Positions 22,304-34,891 of a DNA stretch of 64,000 nt are shown piece after piece. The notes beneath the pieces were generated by a model. That model saw only the letters and a list, made by a program, of their open reading frames with translations. It made no database searches and was not told the DNA's origin. Positions within the stretch are counted from its first letter, which is position 1; each line of letters begins with the position of its first letter. Source of the stretch: Anadara kagoshimensis (Eukaryota > Mollusca > Bivalvia > Arcoida > Arcidae); NCBI GenBank assembly GCA_021292105.1, contig CM037861.1, positions 45,446,310-45,510,309 of the forward strand. The letters are read 5' to 3'. Both the position numbers and the translations under genes were made by a program.

Positions 22304-23139
22304 ATGCAATAGTAATGTCTTGCTGTGCTTTATATAACTGTCTTATAATCTGAATGCTTGCGCATCTTCGTGTCCGGAACAGAACTTTTGTACCGTAGCA
22401 CCTAGGATTATCAAACTTGGTATGTGGATGCATCATGGGAAGGCGATGTGTCTTGTACCAAATTTAGGTCACTGTGACCTTGACTTTGACATTTGACCTC
22501 TATGATATGAGGGGTACCCATTTTGTGTAATCAAATCCTCTTACAGCTTTTAACCAAGAAGTCTAAACTTTGCAGGATGTTTCCATATACATTGAACATG
22601 TGCACCTTTTATTTTGGTTGGTTTATATATATTTTTTCAGATTTTACGGTTAGTTTAACTTAGTCATTTTTCAACAATATTCCATATGACGGATACCCAT
22701 TTTGTGTAATCACCTCCTCTAACAATCAAGTCTAAAACTTTACAGGATGTTTCTATATACATTGAACATGTGCACCTCCTTTTTTGGCTGGATTATATAC
22801 TTACTTAAAAGTGCCCCGAGGATATTACCAACTCAGTAGGCAATCATTTCGTATTATTGTCAGAAATATACTATAATTGTCTAAATTCCCTGCAAGTAAA
22901 AAATTGAAATTTCTCAAAAATTAAGGTTTACACCCTCATGCAAAGTATTTCCTTAGCTTAATTTGGTAAAAAATATTTTGGTCCTTTGGGTAGATATTCA
23001 ACATCTTCAAAATAATTTTGGTTTCATAATTTTTGTCAAAGCACTATTGATAAGGAATTGTATTCCGAAACGGCCGTCTAGTGCTGTAAAATTAAAACTG
23101 GTATAATATGTAATTAATAATATATGATACAATTATTTT
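22304..23139. repeat. diverged repeat blocks related to the 17.7-22.3 kb element
   Basis: GCACCTAGGATTATCAAACT, GGGTACCCATTTTGTGTAAT and CATTGAACATGTGCACC recur here, twice for the last two, in the same order as in the outer element. From about 22800 to 23139 nothing recognisable is seen. Confidence 0.6.
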
Positions 23140-24842
23140 AGCTCACCTGAGCTCAAAGCTCAGATGAGCTATTGCAATGGTCCACCGTCTGTCGTGCTCT
23201 AAACTTTGTGCATTTTTAACATCTCCTCTAAAACTACCACGCAAAATTTCCTGAAACTTAGTGATTATGATGCCTAGGTAAAGGCCTTTCAGATTTGCAC
23301 AAATGAAGGAGTTATGTCCCCTTGGGGCCTGAGAAAGGGGAAAATAGTGAAAATATTTAAAAAATCATCTCCTCTGAACCTACAAGAGACATAGCCTAGA
23401 TATTTCATGTGAAACATACTTAGGGCACTTAGTTTTAAGTTTGCACAAATCATCACTGTTGAGGCCAAAATGGGGAAATGGCAAGGTACTTGAGGGGAAA
23501 ATCACTAAAATTAATGTATTTGTCAAGATATCTTGAAAACTATAAACTTTTTGTATAGGCATGTATATTAGTATATTGTTGGCATTTGCACAACGATCGT
23601 TTTGATATATGAATAAAGGTCATAGGTTCAAAGGTCAAGGTCATAGCTGCAAACAAATATTTAAATTGTTAATTATCTCAAACTATAAACTTTTTGTATA
23701 GGCATCTATATTGGAATATTGTAGGTATTGGCCTAACGGTCATTTTGATATATGAATGAAAGTCATAGGTTCAAAGGTCAAGGTCATAGACACAAACAAA
23801 TACTTTTAAATGGTTATTATCAATGATGACATTCAGTACTGCTGAGCACTGCCGATAGTATGATGATGATGAAGATGGTGGTGATGATGATGATAGTGGT
23901 GATGACATTCAGTTCTGCTGCTGTCGATGATGATAATAATTCACGATGATGATGTTGATGATGTGACATAATGAAAATGATGATGATGATGACATTCAGT
24001 ACTGCTAATGCTGATAATGATGATGATGTCACCATGATTTTTATGTGACACGAAGAGCTATGATGATGATGATGTGACCACATTAATGATGTAACATGAA
24101 GATTTCTTAAAATGATTATGATAATGGTGGTGGTGATTGTCATGGCATGGGTTCTACTGCTGCTGCTAATGATGATGATGATGATGATGATGGTGATGAT
24201 ATCTTCATGTTGATGATCTAAATGTGATATGAGGAGTGATAATGATGATGATGGTGGTGATTACAGATCCAGTTTGGGTTTTCTTCCAGTCAATTGTGTT
24301 TTAGTGGAGTTACCGGGTATGCCCCTTTCACTTTGTGAATTTTATAAAAATGATGGTTTCTCTGGACTTTTTTTCCGTTACGCTTGAGATATTTCACTCA
24401 GATTTGGGGTCGGGTCTTTAGTAGCCTCTCTTGGTTTTTGAAAATTTGAATTTTATATTTATGTGAATTACTTTGTTTACTCAATTGATAAACATTGCGT
24501 GGCATGTCCATTTTGACCATTGTAACATATTGACATGTTAGAACCTAACAACTTGGATAAAAAGCAGACTTGTTGTTAGAGGCTTCCCAATCACAGTATC
24601 TATTATTTGCATGATTTTCATTTGTTACTGATTCATTAGACAAATCTCAGTTTCAAGTGCACATGTTTTTTATCAAATTGCTCAGTTTAGCTGATGCTTC
24701 AGTACTTTGATTTTTTTTACTTTTGTACTTTTGTATTCACTATTTTAGCCTCTACTATCGTTACTATTTTGAAAGATTTTGTCATTTGAATTCAAGCTAT
24801 TATTTATCAGGTGAGGATATCAGGCCCAATGGGCCTCTCGTT
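23140..24842 (+). mobile_element. HINE-like element with GAT-rich expansion
   Basis: 5' end AGCTCACCTGAGCTCAAAGC, a body with CTCCTCTAAAACTACC, about two 145-bp units (23530-23815), then a 450-bp degenerate GATGATGAT tract, and a 3' end TCAGGTGAGGATATCAGG-CCCAATGGGCCTCTCGTT. The trinucleotide tract appears to have replaced or expanded from the array. Confidence 0.75.
23820..24265. repeat. degenerate (GAT)n simple repeat
   Basis: About 450 bp dominated by GATGATGAT, with recurring ACATTCAGTACTGCT and GATGTGACA words, so it is partly a longer-period repeat. The His-rich minus-strand ORF across it (23820-24143) is produced by the ATC repeat and is not a gene. Confidence 0.85.
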
Positions 24843-25622
24843 TGTAATTGTCTTGCTATCAATTAAAGTTAATCCGGTTTATTTTTAAAAAAAAGTTTTC
24901 TAGCAATACCTAATTGATTATTAGTTTGAACTAATTACATAACATTAGTTGAAAGGTATCAAAATATCTATATTTAAGAGTTTAAAAATATGTTAATTTT
25001 CTTGTTTCTTGGGAACGAGTTGTCTAGAGTTGGGTGCGGGTTGTTATAATGTGGAGTATGGGTATGAGTTGTCTTGATACCTAGGTAGAGTTGTACATCT
25101 TGGTAGCTTTTTGGCATGGCTATTATCTATCTATTGTCCACTAGCTATCTTTATCCCGGTCACTCGGTAGCCCAGCGTCGACCTTTTTTCGTTTTTTTTT
25201 TCGTTAGCCCAATGTTAAACTTTAGACAAGTCTGTAATGCACTTTTATATCTAAATTACTGATACTCGGTACTCGCTGGTAGCCGTTCAACACAAATAAT
25301 AACATCATTAGCTGTTTGGATGCTTAGTTGATAGGTTGGATGTTGTTTTATGTCGCAGATGGTGCGACCTCTCAGTCCATTACACTAGAAATCTACGACA
25401 AGGACACATTTCTTTTTCACTTGCTTGACCCATCAAACCCATAGTCTCAGCTGTGAGAGGCCTTGAGTTTGAAGGCTAATGCCATGGCCACAATGGTCGC
25501 ATAAGCATTTTACATACTGCTTTTACTGTAACTGAGATTTTATATAACAGTTTCACTGGTATTTTAAATATTTGCCATGAACAGTGAACACAAAATCTTT
25601 TCAAACAGCAGTCCAATATGTT
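24843..25622. other. intergenic with SINE-like fragments
   Basis: TTCGTTAGCCCAATGTTAAA-CTTTAGACAAGTCTG at about 25201-25235 matches a terminus seen at 42165 and 44716. On the minus strand near 25433-25505 a tRNA-like stretch (GGCCTCTCACAGCTGAGAC, GGGTTTGATGG as possible box B) suggests a SINE head. The remainder shows no feature. Confidence 0.4.
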
Positions 25623-26350
25623 CGCTGTTTTACTATTTATTCACTATTTAGTGATATCCATAAATCATTTATGGATATCAATAATTCGATTTATTGATAT
25701 CAATAATTCGATTTATTGATATCCATTAATATTTAATGATATCAATAAATATCTATTGATATCAATAATTCGATTTATTGATATCTATAATTCGATTTAT
25801 GGATATCAATAAATCGAATTAGTGATATCTATTATTCGATTCATGGATATCAATAATTCATTTGTATTTATGGATATCACTAATTCAATTTATTGATATC
25901 ACTAATTCATTTATTGATATCAATAAATCGAATTATGGATATCACTTATTCGATTTATTGATATCCAAAAATAAGGACGAATTAGTGATATCAATAAATC
26001 GAATTATGGATATTAATAAATCGGAAAACTTAAAATAATTTCTCACTCTCCGCAGCGCCATAATGGGGAGAATTCGTTATTTTCAAGAATATTGCAAATA
26101 TTTTTTGATATCCATAAATCGATTTATTGATATCACTAATTCGTCCTTATTTTTAGATATCCATAAATCGAATTTGTGATATCAATAAATGAATTATTGA
26201 TATCCATAAATCCAATTATTAATATAAATAAATAAGGATGAATTAGTGATATCAATAAATCGATTTATGGATATCAAAAAATCGAATTAAGGATATCCAA
26301 AAATCGAATTATTGATATCACTAAATAGTGAATAAATAGTAAAACGGCGC
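25623..26350. mobile_element. foldback element built of ~20-bp GATATC units
   Basis: The ends are perfect inverted repeats, TTTTACTATTTATTCACTAT-TTAGTGATATC on the left and its complement on the right. Between them are dozens of roughly 20-bp units of the form GATATCAATAAATCGAATTA in both orientations, with a unique ~60-bp centre (TCTCACTCTCCGCAGCGCCA) near 26040. AGTCCAA occurs just outside both ends (25610; 26356), a possible target duplication. Long inverted arms of short direct repeats are the foldback (FB) layout. It has no ORF. Confidence 0.85.
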
Positions 26351-26692
26351 CCCATAGTCCAAAAGATCTTTATGACCCTTAAAATGTGTTACGGACGTAG
26401 TAGAAGACATGCGGCCGACACATTCATGAATACTTTGAACGTATGGTGACGGTATGCACGCACAGACTTTTCCATCGTTTTCCCACATGATTATTCTTGT
26501 TATTATTTAAGAAAAATGTTATTTTATTGTTATTGTATTGTATTTATTCTTATTTTCATCCCACAACACACGACTAGGATCCATTTCTTAGACAAATCCC
26601 GCTGTGTATCGAGGAAGTTCTTTACTTAAAATGGTCCATTTTCTTTTTCAATGAACTGTCTCAATCGACATTTTATTTACTGAAAATGATAA

Positions 26693-27852
26693 TACGAGGG
26701 GAAGTCAGAAAGTTCATACGCATAGAACAGCGTATTCAGCCAAGCGTAACTCACATTTTCTTTACTTATTTAGACAACACAACATTCCGCCATTTTAAAC
26801 ATATCAAGTTTATTTGTCACAACATATTTGTGTAATTCTCAAAATGGTCAGCATTAAAACGTGGGCGCACCTCACTGAAAGATGATCCACGGTCAGGTCG
26901 GCCAGCTGATGTCATCACAAAGGAAATTGTCACGTCTGTGGAGACCCTCATCATGACTGATCGTCGAATTAGGATTGATCGACATAGCAAGGGAGTGTGA
27001 CATTTCACATGGAAGTGTATGTACACGGTTATCCACGAGCATCTTGGGATGTCAAAAGTATCCGCAAGATGGGTCCCCAATAACCTTAATGTGCAGGATC
27101 GCTTTCAAAGACTCCAGTCAAGTCTGGAGCTTCTTGGCATTTATAATGATAACCCGGAGGGCTTTTATTTACGTTTAGTAACTGATGATGACACATGGAT
27201 TCATCATTGGGACCCAGAAACCAAAAAAGAGTCAATGCAATGGAAGCACCCTGGCTCACCCCCACCAGAGAAATTCAAAACCCAACCATCAGGTGGCAAA
27301 GTCATGGCCACTGTGTTTTGGGATTCTAAGGGTGTTCTGTTAATCAATTATAAACCTGTTGGAATCTCTATCACTGGAGCTTGCTATGCTGATCTAATAA
27401 AGCAGCTGAAAGCTGCTATTAAATTAAAAAGGAGGGAAAAGTTGAGCTGAGGGGTATTGCTTCTTCACGACAATGATCCTGTGCACAAGTCAAGGATTAC
27501 ACAAGCATTAATTCGTGAATGCAAGTTTGAACAACTTAATTATCTACCCTACAGTCCCGATTTGGCACCCAGTGATTATTTCCTATTTAGAAATTTGAAA
27601 TCCCATTTAAGTGGAATCAGATTTCCTGATGATGATGAACTTGAGGCTGCCACAGAGGCATAGTTTAAGGACCAAACCGAAGACTTCTATTTCAAAGGTA
27701 TAGACAGTCTGAAAGAAAAGTGGGCTAAGTGCATTGGGGTAAATGGGGACTATATATATTGAAATACATGTATAATAAAATAAATTATAAAATGCGTGGT
27801 TTGTTGCGGCAATATATACCCGTTCTGTGAACTTTTTTGACCTCCACTCGTA
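26693..27852 (+). mobile_element. mariner-family transposon, defective
   Basis: About 1.16 kb bounded by TA dinucleotides and ~28-bp imperfect inverted ends: TACGAGGGGAAGTCAGAAAG-TTCA at 26693 and TGAACTTTTTTGACC-TCCACTCGTA ending at 27852. It contains a broken DD34D-type transposase. Confidence 0.9.
26840..27762 (+). pseudogene. mariner transposase pseudogene
   Basis: Homology starts mid-protein (ALKRGRTSLKDDPRSGRP, about 26850-26905), so most of the N-terminal paired-type helix-turn-helix is missing. At least one frameshift occurs near 26970-27015, since IDIARECDISHGSV and VYTVIHEHLGMSKV are in different frames. The catalytic core is then readable: DDDTWIHHWDPETK (first Asp), LLLHDNDPVHKS (second Asp) and YSPDLAPSDYFLF (third Asp), matching the mariner DD34D pattern. 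A TGA follows REKLS (about 27448) and a TAG follows EAATEA (27661). Cut-and-paste at TA would have been its role; this copy cannot make transposase. Confidence 0.9.
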
Positions 27853-30800
27853 TAATAAATATTGTTTATTTCGGTATGAATTTTTCCCAGATTTATAGAA
27901 TATTAGATTTGCGGTTATCTTCAAAAATCGCGATAAGCAGTATATACAAGAAAGTAGCATAACGTAAATGTGCCATCTTTCCCAGTATTTTCAGAAAAAT
28001 ATTGCATCAGGGTCGCAACTTCACACGGCGATTCAAATGTGATGAAGACGGTGAAACCTATTCAAAATTATATCAAATGAAAGAGAAATTGGCGAATTTT
28101 CGGTACTGGATTTTGATTTCCCTATATATTTGGGGTTTCATTTATGAGAAAAATTCAACAAAATATTTTTTTCCATTTTCCGGCCGTGTAACCTGAAATT
28201 TCAACCTTGGAAAATATGACCGTTCTATAATTTCAGTTGTTATGACCCGGCTGATGATTTTTTTAAAATGAAAATTATATTGTTTAAACCCGTAAATTCT
28301 CGTGAATACCGTAATATACAAGTTTTTGATATCTGACTCTTATGTTTGGTATAATGACGAAGTGAGTAATCACTTTCTAAATCTATGTAAAATTACGACT
28401 CTCTCATGAAAAGTGAAGAAAATATTTCTTTGTCGGCGTTTTGAACTGTAGATTCTTTATTGAAAATGAAACGGTTTGAGGCGGTTTCATTTGGAAAATT
28501 ATACCATTGTTTTCTTCATGTAAATAGTATGTCGTTTCAAATATGACATCCCACGAGAAAATCGCTTCAGAAATATTCAGATTATCGCAGTTTTTCCATG
28601 ACGCATAGGCTGAAAAACGCCACCGGTCAAATGTGCAATTTGACAGGTACGAACGTTAAAGGGTTAAGGTTAGCTGTTTCTGTTCAAATAATTTTTTCTG
28701 ACATCTCTTGTCTATTGTGACTAGACTGCCATCTCGATTTCTACATTCCTATGAGAAATCTTTCAACACTTGGGAAAGGGTGGGTGGCATATTTCTTTTC
28801 ACACAAATACAAAACCTTGATAAATATGATTTGCCTCGCATCAAAAACTTTGTACCTCAATAATAACTCCCACCAAAGGCAATATTTGAAATTGCATTAC
28901 ATACATGACAAATAGCTTGATTTTAGTCTAGTTGCAAACTCAAGTGTTAATTATCCCCTCGCAAATAAACTATGGAGGGGATATAGGATTTGGTCAGTAC
29001 ATATGTTGTGCTTTTTGTATGGGGTTCACGACAGTGAAAGCGTACATTGCTATCGCTTTCTGTCAAGATCGGGCTTCTTTACTATGAAAAAGTATGCATC
29101 GAGAGGGGTAATGCATTTGGTTACATATGCACAATTGGAATAAATTTTCGCAATATATTTCGGAATCTAATGCGGATGCATTCAATAAGTTGTGCAGTCT
29201 GGCGAACTGATCTCGTATAATACAATGAAAAGAAGTCCGGGAAGTTTGCGACCTACAGTGTAAAAACATAACTTTTTATGAAATAAACAACGGCAGGTGA
29301 ATTTAACTAATTCTTTATGAAATCTGTGGTAATTTCAATTTATTTTTAAAGGATATAATAACATATTTTGATGTTAAGGTATTCTGTCGCATTTTAAAAC
29401 TGATTTATCTCCTTGAAAGGGAGATAAATCGTACAGTGCCGTGTGCAACTGAGCACATGGAATACAAATGTGGATTTTAAATACTTTACCGATTTAGAAG
29501 TAAAATTAACATAAAACGGGAAAATTGTGAGTGATAATCAGCAGTTTATTAAAAACCAGACTTAACAGCAAATGATCCAGTTACATACAAGCGCTAGAAT
29601 AAACCCCATCCTAAAGGCGGTCGGGTCTGCAAAAACCCAATTATCCAAAATGACAAACAACGATCAGGTACAATCTATAAAAGTTTATTAAATTTTAATT
29701 ACCAGGTTTGGGATCCACCCGAAACGGGGGGAAAATCGAAATCGCCCGATCGGAGGATAATGCGTCTAAACCTTTTTGTGACTATAACATCGCGCATGCG
29801 TATTTCATTTGTTTGCCTAGAAATGGGCTTAAAATCGAGTAAAAATAATTACTTTTAAAAACGGTCGCGGGGTTTCATTTCTACGTAGGGGGACTTGAAA
29901 TTTTGAGCAGTTATAGTAAACATAAATTTCTAAAGATCTGTCGTGCGGAAAAAAAGTTATAAGCTCGTAAAAATGCACTTTCGGTTATAAATGGTCCAGT
30001 TAAAAATGCATCGTAGTTACGGGTATAGAAATACTGAAAGAACTGTTTCTTACCTAGTGCAGATGCGTGCTAAGAACAAGAAAAACGGACAAATGCGCAA
30101 CGTATTGTTAATGTGCATTTTGTAACCAATTCTTTGAGGATATTCTTTAATTTACTGTCTGAATTCCGACTCCCCCCATTTCATTTTGGTCACATTATTT
30201 AGAGGTTCAATTTATGAATACATATACATGTATAGCAAGTCACTAATGACAAATCAATGTCATTATTTATTTGTTGACAATACCATCTGAATAAATTTAT
30301 GTGGGGTGATGAAATTATTTGTGCATTAAGGTGTAAACCAAACAATCAACAATCTCTATCATGTTTATGAAAAAAGTGCTTTCCTTAAAATGAATTTTGC
30401 TGATTTTTCAAAAATAAAAGAACTACATTGTATCTGTAATAACTAAGATGAGAGAAACGCATTTTGTATTGTACACTTGAATAGAATTCTGAAATGTTTT
30501 CCCCATCAATCTTGACCGACAATTTAGTTTGCTCTATGTTCTCATTACTTATTACATCACAATGCTTATTTATCACATTACAAGTGTGATACTCAAAAAT
30601 TGGAAGTTGCCTAATATGAATAATTTGCAAATTTTAATAATAAAAATTTAATTCAACAATAAAAAAAATCAATGGGCACCAGGGTGAACAAGTCGAGTTG
30701 CAAGTTCATATTCTACATGATGTGTGATTCACATACCAAATATCAATTAAATATCTGCAAGCATTTTGAAAAAAAGTCTGGAAAACTGCTATTTTTAAGC

Positions 30801-31010
30801 AGCCGGCATTAGGAAAAACTTCTGTAAATCTAAACTACACTTTGTAGTACTGAAGGTGTAACAATGCAAGTTAGTATTTTTTCTGTGAAATAAAACATCT
30901 TATTAATTCAGTGCATGTGTATTTGCAGACCAGTATGCAGTATCAGTGGAAAATCAAAATCACAAATCCGATATATAGTTTCAAATTAATTTAGCAAACA
31001 AGTATATAAT
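27853..31010. other. intergenic, mostly featureless
   Basis: No gene recognised in about 3.1 kb. A 64-codon ORF (28002-28196) and a 68-codon minus ORF (29063-29269) show no family features. A short hairpin GATTTATCTCC-TTGAAA-GGGAGATAAATC lies at about 29402-29430. CCCCTCGCAAATAAACTATG at about 28956 resembles the start of a repeat. Confidence 0.4.
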
Positions 31011-32293
31011 TAGTCTCCTACCGGCAAAAGCCGAAAGGGACTTTAGGTTTGCGCTCTGTCTGTCCGTCCGTCCGTCACGCCTAAGTTTTTCACACTTATT
31101 TTCTAAAATCTTTTAGATAATGAACTGATGTTTGGTATGTGAGTCTACCATGATGAGTTGCAGATCATTTTAGCGTTTCATTCTGGTCCGCAAATTTTTA
31201 CACGAGTTATGGCCCTTTGAACTTTGAAAATTCACCGAAATTTCAGTTTTTCGCTCTTTTTTTCTAAATCCTTGCAGAAATGGAACTAATGTTGGGTATG
31301 TGACTCTACCATGATGAGTTTCAGATCAAGTTTATGTTTCGTTTCCATCTGCTAATTTTTACGGGAGTTATGGCCCTTTGATCTTTGAAAATTCACAGAA
31401 ATTTTAGTTTTCCGCACTTTTTTCTACACGCTTGCAGAAATGGAACTCATGTTTGGTATGTGACTCTACCATAATGAGTTACAGATCAAGTTTATGTTTC
31501 GTTTCCATCTGCTAATGTTTACGGGAGTTATGGCCCTTTGAACTTTGAAAATTCACTGAAATTTCAGTTTTCCGCTTTTATTTTTCTAAATGCTTTCAGA
31601 TAATGATCTAATTTTTGGGTATGAGTCAACCATGATGAGTTACAGATCAAGTTTACGTTTCGTTTCTATCTGCTAATTTTTACCGGAATTATGGCCCTTT
31701 GAACTTTGAAAATTCACAGAAATTTTCGTTTTCCGCACTTTTTTCTACACGCTTGCAGAAATGGAACTAATGTTTGGTATGTGACTCTACCATGATGAGT
31801 TACAGATCAAGTTTATGTTTGTTTCCATCTGCTAACTTTTACGGAAGTTATGGCCCTTTGAACTTTGAAAATTCACTGAAATTTCAGTTTTCCGCTCTTT
31901 TTTTCTACACGCTTGCAGTTATTGAATTGGTTTTTTTGGTATGCAGGTCAACCATGATGAGTTACAGATCAAGTTTACGTTTCGTTTCATTCCACTAGTT
32001 TTTATTTGAGTTATGGCCCTTTGAACTTTGAAAATTCAATGAAATTTCAGTTTTTTGCACTGTTTTCTACACACTGTCACATATAGAAGGTTTTGGGAGA
32101 ATTAACCTATTCATGATTAAACTTAAAATTTTTGAGAACTCCATTGCTGGTTTTTGATTTTACTATGATTAAGTTGTGCTTTACATCTTGAACAACACGT
32201 ATAATTTATAACTATAAATCTTTGTACCATATAATAAGTTACATTTTACCTAAAACTTTGGGATTAGTGAAATATGCGACCGGTAGGGGACTA
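31011..32293 (+). mobile_element. second array-bearing element family (TAGTCTCCTACCGG ends)
   Basis: Starts TAGTCTCCTACCGGCAAAAG-CCG, with a CTGTCTGTCCGTCCGTCCGT stretch; ends GCGACCGGTAGGGGACTA, the inverted complement of the start. Inside are six ~160-bp tandem units (31100-32075): TGTTTGGTATGTGACTCTAC, CATGATGAGTTACAGATCAA, GAGTTATGGCCCTTTGAACT, TTGAAAATTCACTGAAATTT. The layout (subterminal inverted repeats, CGTCCG stretch, array) parallels the HINE-like family but with unrelated sequence. ORFs such as 31774-31998 are repeat shadows. Confidence 0.8.
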
Positions 32294-33505
32294 TGTATTG
32301 TTTTGCGATACTCTCAGAATGCTTGTTTAACTGATAATTCAACTGGTCAATTGACTCTCTGACTAAGAATTCATCTGTCCTAAGAACAACACTACTTAAA
32401 GGCCGGGGCTCAACTATAAAAGGAAACCAATTAGAAAAACATGGTAGAATTCAAATTTCTTGGCCACATTCAAAGTTGGGAAGGTTTTTTGAAAATACCT
32501 AAAGACTTAATGATTGTCTTAGTCTGAAATTTGGCACCAAAGTTAGATTACCATCATAGACTTTGTAGGGCAAACATAAAGTTGAACAAAAATGTTTTTA
32601 TTGAGTAATTTTATAAAATAAAACTTGAAGTGGACAGTGTTTTAGGGAAGATTGACGGGTAAATAGGCGGAGTTTGATGTTTGATACAGGTAAAGTTCAA
32701 TAAGTTATACCAAGCACATGGTTGCCAAAATGTAAACAAAATAAGTGATGTCTCTTACCTGTTTTTATCATTTTACAAATTAAATAATCCATGATATTTA
32801 TATTGCATCCTTTTTAATCATAACATTCCAATTCCAGTCTCATGTGTAACTAAATTTAAATAGGCCCACTAATAATTAGTATGTTATATTTTCCTTGTCC
32901 ATACCCCCCCCCCCTTGAAAAGTCATGCCATGTAGTAGCCTAGTAGCCTTAATTAAATGATTTTTGTCCCGAAAATTTTGGTCAAAATTTAATTTGTATT
33001 TTCAAAATCTGATCAACATTATTAAACTGTCAACTAATTTTGTCTTCTATTTTTCTTCTTGATTTTTCATACTGTATTGGCACATTGTCTTTCAATGACA
33101 CGGCTAATATTTCCATTCCAAGATTTAAACACATAAATCCAATAATTAGATATATTTCACACTTTTCTGTCCAGCTCAATAAACTTTTAAAATATTTCAT
33201 TAACATCACTCCAAAAAATCAGTTTGCTAAAAAGAAAAGCATTGCATCTTTATGTCCTTGCCAGGTTCAATGACTTTACAGCAAACATAAAATGTCTAAA
33301 ATCTGCCATTTTCACACATTTAGATTGTTAAAAAAATTAATAGGGTCAGATATACCCCAAGTCATCTGAGGCAAAATTAGGAAAATATCTATATAAAACT
33401 ACAGACATGCATGTTTGTTAATAATGAAGTTAACAAACCAAATACATGTAGTCGCTTCATAAAAATATTTAATAAATACTTAGTAAGACTAACTATATTA
33501 TACAA
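32294..33505. other. intergenic, no gene seen
   Basis: AT-rich, with a short poly(C) tract at about 32905. An open frame at 33040-33273 has no recognisable features. Confidence 0.4.
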
Positions 33506-33639
33506 TTATGGACTTTTTAGTGGTTGTATATGGTGTGATATTGACCCGAAAAATAAATATTGACCGAGGCTGGCGCCTCGGTCAATATTTATTTTTCGGG
33601 TCAATATCACACCATATACAACCACTAAAAAGTCCATAA
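33506..33639. repeat. 134-bp near-perfect palindrome at one end of the recombinase element
   Basis: The left arm (TTATGGACTTTTTAGTGGTT…TGACCGAGGC) and right arm (GCCTCGGTCAATATTT…AACCACTAAAAAGTCCATAA) are complementary over about 65 bp with a 4-base loop (TGGC). It could form a cruciform, or a long RNA hairpin if transcribed. Weaker complementarity (TATATTATA/TATTATATA) extends outside. The first half and stump of the second half recur at 46031-46105. Confidence 0.95.
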
Positions 33640-33831
33640 CTGTTTTATTATATAATTTCATCCCTGTGACACTTAGGTTGACAATGTTATCTATGCTTTA
33701 ATAATAATGATGTATGAATTTCTTCATTTTTATGTATTTAATAATCTTTAAACTTTTAAATACTAAAACAGAATTCTTAACAGAACAAATTGACAATTTT
33801 GGTAATTCTTAACAGAACAACAGAAATGTAA

Positions 33832-34547
33832 TTACTTTTGGTATATGTTGTAGTTTATAACTACATTCTGGGCATTAATTGTGGGCAATACGGGCTGAAA
33901 ACTTGACACTGCATTGAACGTTACAGTTTTTTGCTCGGCAACAGTCTGTTGACATAGTTCTTCCATAGGTAAATCGGACAACATTTTGTCAAATTCGCCA
34001 TCATCAAATTCTGATATTAAATTTTCCATTTGAGAATTTGACAAAGGTGACAAAACACACTCGCCAAACCGAAAAGGGGAATTTTTTGGTGTTGAAGGTT
34101 TCACAGCAGTTGAGTTATTAACATTTTCAGCACCAGGAATATTAAGTTTAACTTTAGCTGTACTGGTAATTCCAGTTCCATTACTAATAGTTTCAGACAT
34201 GTGTCTCTTAGTTGCAGCGTCTGTATAACCAGTATAGGTCTTTAAACTACTTTCTGCCTTATGACCTGTCACAGTCATAATGTGTCGAGAGGGGATTTTA
34301 GCGGCATCTAATAAATGAACGGACGTTGCTCTCAAACTGTGGTTCGTATACTTTTGTGAAAGTCTGAATTCTGTACTTAAGTCTGACATGATCTTTCCAA
34401 GTTTGTTGTGGCCCATTGGGACTCTGTCGAAATATAAACCTTCTTCATTTGGGTGTTTACGGGCTTTTGGAAACAAAAATATGTATCCAGGTGGTAACAT
34501 TCTTAAATATCTTACAAATGTTTTTACAGGACATTTCTCATCTGCAC
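33832..34547 (-). CDS. tyrosine recombinase (DUF3504/Crypton-type), exon 2
   Basis: Residues 231-468. The acceptor CATTTTAG ends at 34548, and the joined frame reads EIP-GADEKCPVKTFVRYLRMLPPG without a break. Catalytic residues are present: HxxR as H300-S-L-R303, the third-box His326 in VTGHKAESSL, and the nucleophile Tyr335 (or Tyr338) in SLKTYTGY. After about residue 346 the tail is Ser/Thr/Asn-rich and low in structure (NNSTAVKPSTPKNSPF), ending QNVVINYNIYQK. All catalytic positions are intact and there are no stops or frameshifts, so the gene may be functional. With the 344-bp intron removed the protein is 468 residues, within the range of Crypton recombinases. Confidence 0.88.
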
Positions 34548-34594
34548 CTAAAATGAAAGAAAAATAATTTTAGTGGAAGTTAATGATTTTTGAG

Positions 34595-34606
34595 AGAGAA
34601 AGAGAG

Positions 34607-34645
<39 letters not shown>
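34595..34645. repeat. (GA)n microsatellite in recombinase intron
   Basis: About 50 bp of GAGAGA with occasional A insertions; in the transcript it reads as a CT-rich pyrimidine tract roughly 50-100 bases before the exon 2 acceptor. Confidence 0.9.
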
Positions 34646-34649
<4 letters not shown>

Positions 34650-34891
34650 AGGGATTTATATTGTCATTGCTGATAACGCTTTAAAACACAGTCGTATGCA
34701 TACATACTCAAGTTCAGCTCGGGAATGTGGAGGAAACCAGTGTAACCTGAGAAAATCACCGACCTTAGCTATGTGTGACTAGCATGGTGAACTGAAAAAC
34801 ATTCTCGCACAAGGAGCCATGCTTCTCTAAACATGGTTACATGCTTCTGTGACATGGTGTGTGTGATCAATTTGTTAACTAGCCTACATAC

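Noticed and set aside
23820-24143. 107-codon His/Ile-rich minus-strand ORF
   Set aside because: It is a translation of the degenerate GAT/ATC simple repeat inside a HINE-like element.
25623-26350. CRISPR or replication-origin iterons
   Set aside because: Repeats lie in both orientations with perfect outer inverted ends, fitting a foldback element; no cas or replication gene is near.
29402-29430. Short hairpin as a terminator or microRNA precursor
   Set aside because: An 11-bp stem with a 6-base loop is too short for a microRNA precursor and intrinsic terminators are not expected here.
31774-31998. 74-codon ORF
   Set aside because: Lies wholly in the 160-bp tandem units and repeats their sequence.
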